Positions 46,760-59,029 of a stretch of DNA of 64,000 nt are shown here, piece by piece; the first letter of the stretch is position 1; each line of letters starts with the position of its first letter. The DNA lies in contig CP136065.1 in NCBI GenBank assembly GCA_032622095.1, positions 19,456,134 to 19,520,133 of the forward strand. Direction: 5' to 3'. Origin of the DNA: Siphonodentalium dalli. Its lineage: Eukaryota > Mollusca > Scaphopoda > Gadilida > Siphonodentaliidae. The position numbers and the translations under genes are program-made. Under the pieces are notes generated by a model. It was given only the letters and a program-made list of their open reading frames with translations, had not been told where the DNA came from and made no database searches.

Positions 46760-49491
46760 CAAGTTTTGTTGTGTATTTATTATACACCGTTGTGTCAGCT
46801 GGGACCTTCATTGATACTATATAGCTACCACTATTGTGATTTACGTCTGTTGAATAACCAGTAATTATCGGGGTATCACCCAACGCGGATCATTGGTGTG
46901 GTGTACGTCATCATTCTTGGCGCCAAAGTAAACACAATAGTTCCTGCTTGTATTCCACTAGAGGTATATTATATGTATTCAATGGCTGGGATTCCGTTGA
47001 ATACATGCTTCTTGTCAATTGGGTGTGGAATAAATGAATGTACATGGTATGTATCGAAACAAATTATAGAATCGGGTTATACGTATTTAATGTTTTGATC
47101 TACATATTATATTCACCCAATTTTATACATGCACTTATGTCATTCAAGGTTTAGACATATATTCGCCCATATGTATACCGTGTACACAGGGTAGTCGTTC
47201 AGGCATTATCCATATATTCCCCCAATTGAATGCAATGTACACAGTACGGTAATTCTGGAATAGCCATAGAATTAGCCAAATGAATACACTGTACCCAGGA
47301 ATGTCGTTCATGCACTAGCCAAGTATTCACCAAATTGAATGCAATGTGCCCAGCTATTCGCCCAGGCATTAGCCATATATTCACCCAATTAAATGCAATT
47401 TACATAGGGCAGTCGTGTAAATTCACCCAAATGAATACAATGTAACCAGGACAGTTGTTCATGCATTAGACATATATTTATCAAATTGAATATTGAATAC
47501 ACTGTACACATGACAGCATTAGACATATATTCACCCAATCGATGTGCAATGTACCCACGATAGTCGTTCGGGTGTTAGTCGTACGTTCGGTTATTCGCCC
47601 AATTGAGTAGAATGTTACTAGGACACTCGGGCATTGGCCACACATTCGCCCAATTGAATATAACGTACACATGCATGGCAGTCGTCTAGGCATAGCCATG
47701 TATTCACCCAATTGAATTCGCTATATCCAGAACATCGTTCAGGCATTAGCCATGTATTCACCCGATTATATACAATGTACACATGGCAGTCGTCCAGGCA
47801 TTAGCCATGTATTCACCCAATTGAATTCGCTGTATCCAGGACATCGTTCAGGTATTAGCCATGTATTCACCCGATTATATGCAATTTACACATGGCATTC
47901 GTTCATGCATTAGCCGTGTATTCACCCAATTGAATTCGCTATATCAAGGACATCGTTCAGGTATTAGCCATGTATTCACCCGATTATATGCAATGTACAC
48001 ATGGCAGTCGTTCATGCATTAGCCATGCATTCACCCAATTGAATTCGCTGTATCCAGGACATCATTCAGGTATTAGCCATGTATTCACCGGATTATATAC
48101 AACGTACACATGTCATTCGTTCATGCATTAGCCATGTATTCACCCAATTGAATTCGCTGTATCCAGGACATCGTTCAGGTATTAGCCATGTATTCACCCG
48201 ATTATATGCAATGTACACATGGCAGTCATTCATGCATTAGCCATGTATTCACCCAATTGAATTCGCTATATCCAGGACATCGTTCAGGTATTAGCCATGT
48301 ATTCACCCGATTAAATGCAATGTACACATGGCAGTCGTTCATGCATTAGCCATGTATTCACCCAATTGAATTCGCTGTATCAAGGACATCGTTCAGGTAT
48401 TAGCCATGTATTCACCCGATTATATGCAATGTACACATGGCAGTCGTTCATGCATTAGCCATGCATTCACCCAATTGAATTCGTTGTATCCAGGATATCA
48501 TTCAGGTATTAGCCATGTATTCACCGGAGTATATACAATGTACACATGTCATTCGTTCAATGCATTAGCCATGTATTCACCCAATTGAATTCTCTGTATC
48601 CAGGACATCGTTCAGGCATTAGCCATGTATTCACCCGATTATATGCAATGTACACATGGCAGTCATTCATGCATTGGCCATGTAATCACCCAATTGAATT
48701 CGCTATATCCAGAACATCGTTCAGGTATTAGCCATGTATTCACCCGATTATATGCAATGTACACATGGCAGTCGTTCATGCATTAGCCATGTATTCACCC
48801 AATTGAATTCGCTGTATCCAGGACATCATTCAGGTATTAGCCATGTATTCATCGGATTATATGCAATGTACACATGTCATTCGTTCATGCATTAACCATC
48901 TATTCACCCAATTGAATTCGCTGTATCCAGGACATCGTTCGGGTATTAGCCATGTATTTACCCGATTATATGCAATGTACACATGGCAGTCGTTCATGCA
49001 TTAGCCATGTATTCACCCAATTGAATTCGCTGTATCCAGGACATCGTTCAGGTATTAGCCATATATTCACCGGAGTGTATACAATATAAAAATGACAGTC
49101 ATCCATGCATTTGCCATGTATTCACCCAATTGAATTCGCTGTATCTAGGACATCCGAGTGTATACAATGTACACATGGCAGTCGTTCATGCATTAGCCAT
49201 ATAATCACCCAATTGAATTCGCTGTATCCAGGACATCGTTCAGGTATTAGCCACATATTCACCGAAGTGTATACAATATAAAAATGACAGTCATCCATGC
49301 ATTAGCCATGTATTCACCCAATTGAATTCGCTGTATCCAGGACACCGTTCAGGTATTAACCATGTATTCACCGGATTATATACAATGTACACATGGCAGT
49401 CGTCCAGGCATTAACCATATATTCACCCAATTTAATACGCTGTAATCAGGACATCGTTCAGGTATTAGCCATGTATTCACCCAAGTTTTGT
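46760..49491. repeat. 2.7-kb tandem duplication, copy 1
   Basis: The segment starting CAAGTTTTGTTGTGTATTTA is repeated 2,732 bp further on at 49492 with few changes over several hundred bases, followed by the same array of ~54-bp units. Confidence 0.88.
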
Positions 49492-51410
49492 TGTGTATTT
49501 ATTATACACCGGTGTGTCAGCTGGGACCTTCATTGATACTATATAGCTACCACTATTGTGATTTAAGTCTGTTGAATAACCAGTAATTATCGGGGTATCA
49601 CCCAACGCGGATCGTTGGTGTGGTGTACGTCATCATTATTGGCGCCAAAGTAAACACAATAGTTCCTGCTTGTATTCCACTAGAGGTATATTATATGTAT
49701 TCAATGGCTGGGATTCCGTTGAATACATGCTTCGTGTCAATTGGGTGTGGAATAAATGAATGTACATGGTATGTATCGAAACAAATTATAGAATCGGGTT
49801 ATACGTATTTAATGTTTTGATCTACATATTATATTCGCCCAATTTTATACATGCACTTATGTCATTCAAGGTTTAGCCATATATTCGCCCATATGTATAC
49901 CGTGTACACAGGGTAGTCGTTCAGGCATTATCCATATATTCCCCCAATTGAATTTAATGTACACAGTACGGTAATTCTGGAATAGCCATATAATTAGCCA
50001 AAATGAATACACTGTACCCAGGAATGTCGTTCATGCACTAGCCAATAATTCACCAAGTTGAATTCAATGTGCCCAGCTATTCGCCCAGGCATTAGCCATA
50101 TATTCACCCAATTAAATGCAAGTTACATAGGACAGTCGTGTCAATTCACCCAAATGAATACAATGTAACCAGGACAGTTGTTCATGTATTAGACATATAT
50201 TTATCAAATTGAATACACTGTACACATGACAGCATTAGACATATATTCACCCAATCGATGTGCAATGTACCCAGGATAGTCGTTCGGGTGTTAGTCGTAT
50301 GTTCAGTTATTCGCCCAATTGAGTAGAATGTTACTAGGACAGTCGTTCAGGCATTGGCCACAGATTCGCCCAATTTAATACAACGTACACATGGCAGTCG
50401 TCTAGGCATAGCCATGTATTCACCCAATTGAATTCGCTATATCCAGAACATCGTTCAGGCATTAGCCATGTATTCACCCGATTATATACAGTGTACACAT
50501 GGCAGTCGTCTAGGCGTTAGCCATGTATTCACCCAATTGAATTCGCTGTATCCAGGACATCGTTCAGGTATTAGCCATGTATTCACCCGATTATATACAA
50601 TGTACACATGGCATTCGCTCATGCATTAGCCATGTATTCACCCAATTGAATTCGCTATATCCAGGACATCGTTCAGGTATTAGCCATGTATTCACCCGAT
50701 TATATGCAATGTACACATGGCAGTCGTTCATGCATTAGCCATGTATTCACCCAATTGAATTCGCTGTATCCAGGACATCATTCAGCTATTAGCCATGTAT
50801 TCACCGGATTATATACAATGTACATATGGCATTCGTTCATGCATTAGCCATGTATTCACCCAATTGAATTCGCTGTATCCAGGACATCGTTCAGGTATTA
50901 GCCATGTATTCACCCGATTATATGCAATGCACACATGGCAGTCGTTCATGAATTAGCCATGTATTCACCCAATTGAATTCGCTGTATCCAGGACATCGTT
51001 CAGGTATTAGCCATATATTCACCGGAGTGTATACAATATAAAAATGACAGTCATCCATGCGTTAGCCATGTATTCACCCAATTGAATTCGATGTATCCAG
51101 GACACCGTTAAGGTATTAACCATGTATTCACCGGATTATATACAATGTACACATGGCAGTCGTCCAGGCATTAACCATATATTCACCAAATTTAATACGC
51201 TGTAATCAGGACATCGTTCATGTATTAGCCATGTATTCACACAAGCAATGTGCAATGTACGTTGTTCGTACCTTAGCCGTATATCCAGTTATTTGCCCAA
51301 TTGAATAGAATGTTACATGGACAGTCGTTCGGGAATTAGACATTTCGTCACCCAATTGAATACGCTGTACCCAGGAAATCGTTCAGGCATTAGTCATGTA
51401 TCTATATCTA
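47110..51410 (-). repeat. ~54/55-bp minisatellite with a 109-bp dimer period
   Basis: Units begin ATTAGCCATGTATTCACCC. Two types alternate: one continues AATTGAATTCGCTGTATCC, the other GATTATATGCAATGTACAC. Together they make a ~109-bp dimer, repeated about 16 times in the first block and about 7 in the second. It lies in the 8.2-kb RET intron. On the minus strand the core TTGGGTGAATACATGGCTAA resembles sequence just past the donor of the 54629 exon. Confidence 0.9.
49492..51245. repeat. 2.7-kb tandem duplication, copy 2 (shorter)
   Basis: Repeats 46760 onward (ATTTATTATACACCGGTGTG and so on) but holds fewer ~54-bp units, so the two copies differ mainly in array length. Confidence 0.88.
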
Positions 51411-51414
51411 TATT

Positions 51415-52480
51415 TGTCTGTCTGTCTCAGTGTGTTCTATAGAAATTCACAGGGGACCATCTAGATGGCACCAAATGGGTCTAGCATGGGTAACTTTTTA
51501 CGAGAAAGGTAATGGTGTGGGTTAGACTTTTCTAAATTGACGCCGTTGTTGTCAGGAGCAAAAAGGGGAGGGGCAGATTTTTTTGTCGCCGATTGCCACC
51601 AAACTTATATATAATCATCCCCATGATATGAGGACTCTAGTGGTGTGCTTTAAGTATGTCGAAAGTGGCGCCGTTCGAGTTAAAGGTGCACTGAAAGGGA
51701 GAGGGGCACCAAAAATTGATAAAAAATATTTTAGCGCAGATTTCCACCAAATTGATACACATTCTTCTCCTTGATACAAAGACGCCAAATTGGTGTGTTT
51801 GGATGAGAGACTGGGTGGGGTAGGCACTAACTTTGATAAAAATTGGTTTAGTCTCTGACTGCCACCAAACTTACAAAATCATCCACATTGTATGAGGAGT
51901 CTAATTGTGTGGCTTAAAACTGTTAAAAGTTGTGTCATTCGAGTCAGGGGTGGACTGAAAAGGAGAGGGCACCAAAATTGATAAACAATATTTTTAGCGC
52001 CAATTTCCACCAAATTCATACTCATTCTTATCCATGATACGAGGAATCAAATCATATGATTTAAAGACGCCATACTGGTGCTGTTTATGCGAGAGATGGT
52101 GGGGTGGGTGGGGTGGGCACTAACTTTGATAAAACAAATTGTTTAGTTGCCGATTAGCAACAAACTTATAACTAATCATCTCCATGATATCAGGAGTATA
52201 ATTGTGTGGTTTAAAGATGTCAAAAGTGGTGCCATTCGAGTCAGGGGTCCAAAGTGGGTGAGAGAGAGACACACACACACACACAACAATTGATAAACAA
52301 TATGCTTAGCGCCGATTTCCACCAGACTGGTGCATTTCTTCTCCGTGATTCCAGGAATCTAATTGTGTGGTTTAAATACGCCAAATGGATGCCGTTTGGT
52401 GTTAATATTATAACACAATCGAGTCTTCCCCATTCAATATCGTTTTCACAAAAAGAGTTAAAATTTGTCAAGAGATATGC
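51415..52480. repeat. Tandem repeat, ~275-bp unit, about 3 copies
   Basis: TTGCCACCAAACTTATA and CACCAAAATTGATAAA-type blocks recur at 51590, 51870 and 52150. They include a (CA)n run at 52268-52285. Confidence 0.75.
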
Positions 52481-53209
52481 AAATGTATAGAAGTCTGTTC
52501 AACAATAGTGGTCACAGTGTGCAGTCAAATATAATTTCTTCTGAGATAAAAGAAAACGCAGTCAGTGGCACATGACTTTTCACAATCCGTTCAATACTGA
52601 CATCTGACAAGCTTATATCTACCCAATACAGAGGATTTCTTTCGTGTTTTAGAACAGACTCATCGCCTAACATAAACAACTCAAAATATCGCTCTGTGTC
52701 GGGCACATGTAGCTGATATACTTGCATAGCAACATTTCTTTTAAACTGAGATTAATTAGCCAGTATATAGCACCATGAACAGAGGAGCACCTGGCAATTT
52801 CTTTAAAACATCTGTATCTTCATGGAGATATGATAACCAGGTGTCCTCAATATCTTAGTCAAACACACCATATTGATTGATACATCTCTATGTATAACCC
52901 AATTGTCGTCTTTTATTTTTGCGAAGTAATGTTTATGATGTTCATGTTTCATGTTATAACGTCTTAATTGTACGCAGTTGTAAATAAATAAATAGTTCTT
53001 TATTGGTGGGACGGATTAATCGCGATAAACAAAATGACAATCGCTCCGATCTGACAAGGTGGGCTACTACTTATATTCTGCGTGTAAGAATACTGTTTTG
53101 TGATGCTATTTGGATATACAATTTATGACAATACGTGTAACGCTTTGAGCAAGAGTATCATCTATTCCCACCAAATAACCTTGTATTCATAAGGTTTAAC
53201 ATCACTTTA

Positions 53210-53697
53210 ACCTGGACAATGCCGGGTAACCATGCTAGTTATAAATATGGCCATATCACGGAGGACTTGAAAAAAATTCACTGGTTACCGATTGATCGAA
53301 TAAAATATAAATTTGCAATATTGGGCTATCGATATATGGATCCATGTACCAACCTACATGCATTGTATTCTGGATAAATATATAGTACACCTCAACTTAA
53401 CCTGAGGTCAAAGAAAAAGAAACAGTTCGTCGTTCGCAAGAATAACTTCCCTGCCGTCATCTGTGAAAGACTCCCCATCATTTTCGTCTTTTAAAAATAA
53501 AGTGTAAACGCACTACTTCAAATCCAGCCACATTAGGTAATAGAATCAGACACATTTACATCAGTTATAACAAGAAAGTGTCTCGGACCCTGTGAATATT
53601 CACGACTGACATTATGATAGTGAACTACTTTATTGTGCATATTACTTATATATATGTAAAGCGCCTTGAGCCAACTGTGATTTGGCGCTATATAAGA
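53210..53697 (+). pseudogene. LINE (L2/CR1-type) 3' end
   Basis: The plus strand reads ITEDLKKIHWLPIDRIKYKF, the conserved LHWLPI..RI.YK block of CR1/L2-type reverse transcriptases, then LRSKKKKQFVV in the usual position. It ends with GCGCCTTGAGCCAACTGTG and TTTGGCGCTATATAAG, a typical L2-like 3' end. Internal stops mark it as dead. MITE copy F abuts the end. Confidence 0.8.
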
Positions 53698-54084
53698 AAC
53701 CGAAGGGCCTTGTGCCAATGCATTCTCTTATATATGCGAGTCGACCATAGGTCGCCTCGCATATATAAGAGAATGCATTGGCATAATACATTAAAAATTA
53801 TAAAATTGTTAAAGAATGTAAGAAAAAATGGTAAAAAGTGTTAAAAAAAGATTTTTTTTAGGCCAATGCATTCTCTTATATATGCGAGGCGACCTATGGT
53901 CGACTCGCATATATAAGAGAATGCATTGGTACAGTGTATAACTGTAACTATCACAATGTGGTCAAGGAGCCGGTTCCAATGATATCCATATTTGTATGGT
54001 TTTATTGCGACAGACCGAAGATATTTTAGGCTGTTGAAGCTTTATTTGGCCGGTTTTGGCCGGTTTGTTGGGTAAAGGGTTAAA
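53697..54084 (-). mobile_element. TTAA-type MITE, copy F
   Basis: The right end TTTGTTGGGTAAAGGGTTAA is intact. The left TIR is missing where the element meets the LINE end (CGAAGGGCC). Palindromic modules at 53715-53781 and 53863-53929. Confidence 0.85.
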
Positions 54085-54628
54085 CAATATTTGCCCCAAT
54101 ATTACATCTATGATGAACAACATTTAGATGATGGAAACATGAGTAGAATAGAAAAGGGGAAGATGATTTAGCAGCAAGCATATATGTGCTTTTGTTGAGC
54201 TATCTCCTCAGACAAGTAGAAAAATTGTAGAAATCAAGAAAGATCGAGCGAATGGCAAGTGGTCTAGTTAGAGAAACAATAGGTTTAAGAAGTGATGGTA
54301 TATTAATATTATGATGTACAGACGAGTTTACAATAAGTGTTGAAATGATAAATAAGCTTATGTGGATAATAATGAGGGGTGTATTCACAAGGAATACGAG
54401 ACAGAGATAGGTGAAGCGATAGAAATAAAGAGCTTGTATGTGAAAGAAAAGTCGGTACCACTGTTATGAACATTTTTAGACTAACTTGTGGAAAGAATTA
54501 TTTTGAAAATGAATTGTTTTGAAAATAAATGTGGAAACTAAATATGGAAACTAAATATGAAAACTAAATATGAAAACTCCATGGGTTATTATGTATTCAC
54601 CAACTGTTTTAGGATTACGTGTACTCAC

Positions 54629-54857
54629 GACAAACAGCTCTGGTTATGTTTCCGAAAATGACGATTTCGATTCTGTGTGTTGAAGCATGCTTTCCGTCGA
54701 CCATCGTTATATTAATTGTGAGGGATCTGTGTGGCAGGTCTCGGAGCCCCTTCTCGTCTTTCAAGTACACTATTCCCGGCGACCCCGTAACTCCGATTGG
54801 ACCATCAGATCCGTTCATCATAAATGTAGATTTCGGTCCGCCATCCAGCTGCATCAA
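54629..54857 (-). CDS. RET: RET exon: C-terminal part of cadherin-like domain 4
   Basis: This is the most 5' RET exon I can support. It encodes an extracellular beta-sandwich fragment. The middle reads IVYLKDEKGLRDLPHRSLTI and the end IEIVIFGNITRAVC, which follow the pattern of vertebrate RET cadherin-like domain 4 just before the cysteine-rich domain. The donor is GTGAGT at 54628-54623. The exon ends in phase 1, which fits the phase-1 acceptor of the next exon at 46383. The start is less certain: the acceptor I used follows a short pyrimidine run at 54858-54870, and a second AG lies 9 nt downstream in the same frame. The preceding exon was not found. Confidence 0.75.
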
Positions 54858-55004
54858 CTGCAGAGTGATAACTTTATTAACGCACATTGTTTTACATGCG
54901 CATAAGCCTTTCAGTTTAATTTGTATTTTTTTTTTACAGCATATAAAACATCAAACACCATTGTGTCCAGAACCCAGCGTACTTATACCCGGAAGGATCG
55001 TACC

Positions 55005-55222
55005 CTGCAGGGAGCCTCACACATATATAGAAGCATATAGAAGAGTGTCGTCTGCTCATGTTTGTCTGGGGCTCTGTATGGTTGAAATTATAAAATTGTT
55101 AAAGAATATAGGAAAAAATTATTAAAATTGTAAAAACAATTTAGGCCAATTCATTCTCTTATATATGCGAGGCGAGCTATGGTCGACTCGCATATATAAG
55201 AGAATGCATTGGCACAGGGTAT
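55005..55222. mobile_element. Partial element related to copy C, with one 67-bp palindrome (copy G)
   Basis: CCCTGCAGGGAGCC...GTTTGTCTGGGGCTCTG matches the centre of copy C in reverse. A palindromic module (55146-55212) and CACAGGGTA follow. Confidence 0.8.
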
Positions 55223-55224
55223 AC

Positions 55225-56100
55225 ACAAAATTAAATTGCTATGGGATGGAAAATATATATCACCTACATGTATACACTTTAGAAGAGTCAATATCCATAA
55301 ATGGTGAAAAAACCAACTGGAAACCTAACGTTGGGGAAATTTGACCCGCCCTATAAGATGACGTACGCTTTCATTTTGTTGTACACATGCACCCGTGTCA
55401 TTGCCCTATACGACCTGGACATCGCCCGATAACTCATCTAACGGACAAACACACACATGTTGATATAGTCCTTCCCGTCATCATTTGGTTTTGAATGAAG
55501 ATACTACAGTGATTTGAATGACGGTACCACAGTGATTTGATTGGTGATATCGCTAGCATGCTATGTGGTAATTTACAGTGTAATTAATCAACTTTACCAG
55601 TGGGCTTTTCTTCGTTGCATGCACGATATATTTAAATTAATTCGAAAAGGAAATCGTAATGGCACGCAACAATGCATATGATATCGCCCATCAGAATACT
55701 AATGAGGAATGGACTAGTTCAATTCAAGTAGGAACAGTTGCAGCCCAGAGTGCGCCAAAGTACATTTCCGCTGAGGTTTTTTTAATTTCCTGATGTGGCT
55801 TAATTCGAACTATGTCTTGATCTGTGACGACCGAATAACCACCTAATGCGCACGAGTGTAGACTATACACGATATCTGATCCTACGGAGGATAACATAGG
55901 TTTTGATATGCGATCTTTATCTGTTTTAGTGATTTTATATGAAGGGTAATAACTCTATAAAGAATGTCCCTTTACTAAATAACGGCGATTTGTATGAGAA
56001 ATTACAACACCACAATAGATCAACTCTGGTGAAATATAAGTCAAATTCTTCATAGGGTGTGTGGGCTTGGGGGAGGTTTGGGTTAATACAAATATTTTCT
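55225..56100. other. No gene recognised
   Basis: A 44-codon plus frame (ATG at 55660) has no recognisable motif. CCTACGGAGGATAACATA at 55882 recurs in altered form at 56252. Confidence 0.4.
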
Positions 56101-56106
56101 TATTTT

Positions 56107-56192
56107 AGGATCACATATCAAAATGAGAGGATATGGTGATCCCCTTTTCATGGGACCACCATATCCTCTCATTTTGATATATGATCCTGCCT
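56107..56192. repeat. Hairpin with ~33-bp arms
   Basis: ATATCAAAATGAGAGGATAT and flanking bases are repeated in reverse at 56160-56185. The loop is GATCCCCTTTTCATGGGACC. In one frame the plus strand is open across it. Confidence 0.85.
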
Positions 56193-56379
56193 TCATTGAG
56201 CCACGAGTGACTCCTGAGACGATGATCACATATTATATGATACCCTATCCTACGGAGGATCACATATTGTTTGATATCTACACCCGTGCGCATGGCCTGG
56301 AATAACACATGCATGAATACCAACAAATATTGAAATCGGTTCATATTTGTAAAGTCACGAAACATTGACAAACTAATAT

Positions 56380-58250
56380 CGATAACTCAGATAAAATGAA
56401 AGCACACAGTCTTCATTTGGGCACTCTTTTGGAAGCATTCGTTATGACAAACATCCATACCAAATTCCATTCAGTTCCTATAACCCAAGGCTGACATATC
56501 TGTGCGAACGGATAAAAATAAATTATTTTCATATAAACTAGGAAGGATAACAATAAAATGGAAAATGTGAACGTCAGTAGCTCATCTTTTGAAAGCAGTC
56601 ATCATGGTGAACCAAATTTCATTTATATCATTTAACCTTTGCACGGACGGACAGAAACCCGCATTTCGAGATAAACAAGATGAGAAATGTGGCCTGTTGT
56701 GTGACGATCAGAGGAGAGATGTGGCCTGTTTGGTGACGATCGGATGAGAGATGTGGCCTGTTGGCTGTGCCAAATGATTTGGTCAAGGAAATTTCAGAAT
56801 AAAATCCATTTTCACACTAAGTCCCATTGCACAATAAAGGTCGTAACTCTGGGGGAAATCAATGGACGAAACCCGCTGTCTGTAAGTACTCTTTCCACCC
56901 ATGTTGGTTCATCAACATAATGAAGATAACGAAATTCCGACTGACGATTACCAAGATATAGAGCTTCAAAGTTGTTGCGTACGGACGTCTCGATAGACTC
57001 ACGGGTGGACGGAGTCCATTTAAATGGGTATGGTTCTCTATTCCGAAGATTCTCTATTCCGAAGGTTCATTATTCCGTAAGGTTCGCTATTCCGAAGGTT
57101 CTCAATTCTGGGCGTATTTAGTCAGAAATGAATCGAAAGTTCCGTGCCACCCCCCCCCCCCCCCCACCCCCACAAAAACCACATGGGGAATTAAAAATAC
57201 TGTTAAGCTAGTTTTCACATATATAGTACACTTATACTTGGACTTTTCCACCCCATATAATGGACATTTCAGTCTGCAATTTGACTGCAACAAGACATAA
57301 TTTACAGTAGATATGTGTTGGAAATTCAAACTGTCGGGACAATTTCATCTACCGTTGATGCAGATATGAAATTTTCAATTTTTAAAGACATCCCATGGGG
57401 TCACGTCCTGGTCCTATACTCGACTAACAAGCACACGTTAACCATAACAATCTCAGATAAGAAACCCTATCAGAATTATATGTGTATATGCGTCAACCTC
57501 TATTGACGCGAATCAAAGTATGCTAAGACGTTGTGTATAAACTACACACGCACTTAAGAGGGTCACATCCAATTATCTCCGATCGATGCCGGAAAATCTA
57601 GAATGTCCCACATGCCTCTCCAAACGAACTCAATAAAACCAGATAATAAGATTTACTATGTCTGATATAATCATAGATTTCTAAACCCAATTTATATCAG
57701 AAGGGAGGTTATACAGCACACGTCGTCAGCGTCTATAACTATATTGCATCTCACAGTTTAAAATGATTAGGATTTGCGAAGACATTGATTGCTGCGCAAC
57801 ATATGTCGCGTTTAACATGTCAAGGTGGTAAACAGATCAGGGATCAGCTTAGCGCGGGACATGGGGGATTTTCTATCTAATATCAACCAGCTCTTCCTAA
57901 TCGTAAGACACGGATAAGGTTCTCTCTGCTGTTTGGGTATTCTAAATTTCAAGCAAACTAGATAGGGGAAGTTGAAAACATTTAATAGGTTGCTATCGCC
58001 CCGATGAGTTATACAGGGGACGTCTACCTGTAATGCATATCACAGTGTGAAATGGTTATCTGATTGTATCTGATTGCTGAAAAATTCACATAACCTTTAC
58101 CAGGCCCGACCAATCTCTTTTTATTTATCATGTTCTCGGATGGCAGAATTCACGTAACCCTTACCAGGCCCGAGGCCGCCCGACAAATCTCTTATCATCT
58201 CCTCGGATGGCAGAATTTGAAAATTGGTTGACCCAGTGTGGGTTTGGAAA
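56380..58250. other. No gene recognised
   Basis: Short repeats only: GAGAGATGTGGCCTGTT near 56695-56760, TATTCCGAAGGTTC near 57040-57110, a poly-C run at 57149-57171, and a repeat of the AACCCTTACCAGGCCCGA block at 58095 and 58157. Confidence 0.45.
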
Positions 58251-58264
58251 TTTTCGCCGACTTT

Positions 58265-58690
58265 TCGCTCGACAATGCCATAAATTTTGCAATGCATAAT
58301 ACCAGCAAAAACCTTGAAACAGACCCTAATTAAAATCGGATTCACTGACATCAAAGAAGTGATTGAATCACTTAAATCTCGCAAATCCCTCCCGGATATT
58401 CAGAAAAAGATAGGAACAAAGATTTCGAATAGTGCATCGCAAATCAGGAAAGCTTCACAAAAGCCAAAATGTTCTTTCAACTCTTAGATTTCAATCACAA
58501 TTGCCGCAAGACCAAAAACAATTAATCTCAAAATGCAACTCCACGATGAGGAACATTGGGGACAAGAGTAATTTCACAGCAATTTCCTCTCTACCGGAAA
58601 ACCAAATTCGAAAAGTAAATACCGCCAACAAATTAGATGTGTTTGGACACAATCAATCTACCGCCAAGCTTTTTCGTCAGAAATGACTCG
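58265..58690 (+). other. Unidentified broken reading frame
   Basis: Two overlapping plus frames (58287-58487, 58432-58686), K/S/Q-rich, read like one frame with a shift near 58460. They may belong to the retrotransposon starting near 59030, but no ORF1 or endonuclease motif is visible. Confidence 0.3.
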
Positions 58691-59029
58691 AAGTGTTGCA
58701 GATACCATTAAACTAATAACGTCAGCAAACAAATTAGAAGTTACAGAGATACAGGATTAGCCACATAAATTGTTCGAATGTTGCGTGCATAGTTTATAGA
58801 CTTTCGGAACTCTCTCGCAAGATCCTAGTTGGATAAGTCTCTAGACCATACAAGTACATCTTCTGTTTATAATTTTTTTAATATTGCATTTTATTAAGTG
58901 TACATTCGTCATATATTGTGAATATTCGTGTAGTATTGGACTCCGTGTCAGGTGGGCTGCCCGACTCTCGTCCAACGTTCGTCCTAAGTGTCTATACACA
59001 CTTGTATGTACTTTCTGTATGTAAATTGC

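Noticed and set aside
46578-46883. Minus frame with GSYIVSMKVPADTTVYNKYT
   Set aside because: No RET or other motif; part of it is in the 2.7-kb tandem duplication.
52512-52727. Minus-strand frame reading LHVPDTERYFELFMLGDESV, possible extra RET extracellular exon
   Set aside because: The two exons either side of it join directly in phase and in RET order. This frame has no good donor that keeps phase 1. It may be an alternative exon or chance.
58121-58384. 87-codon minus frame
   Set aside because: It overlaps plus-strand frames that may belong to the retrotransposon, and contains a short local repeat. No motif.
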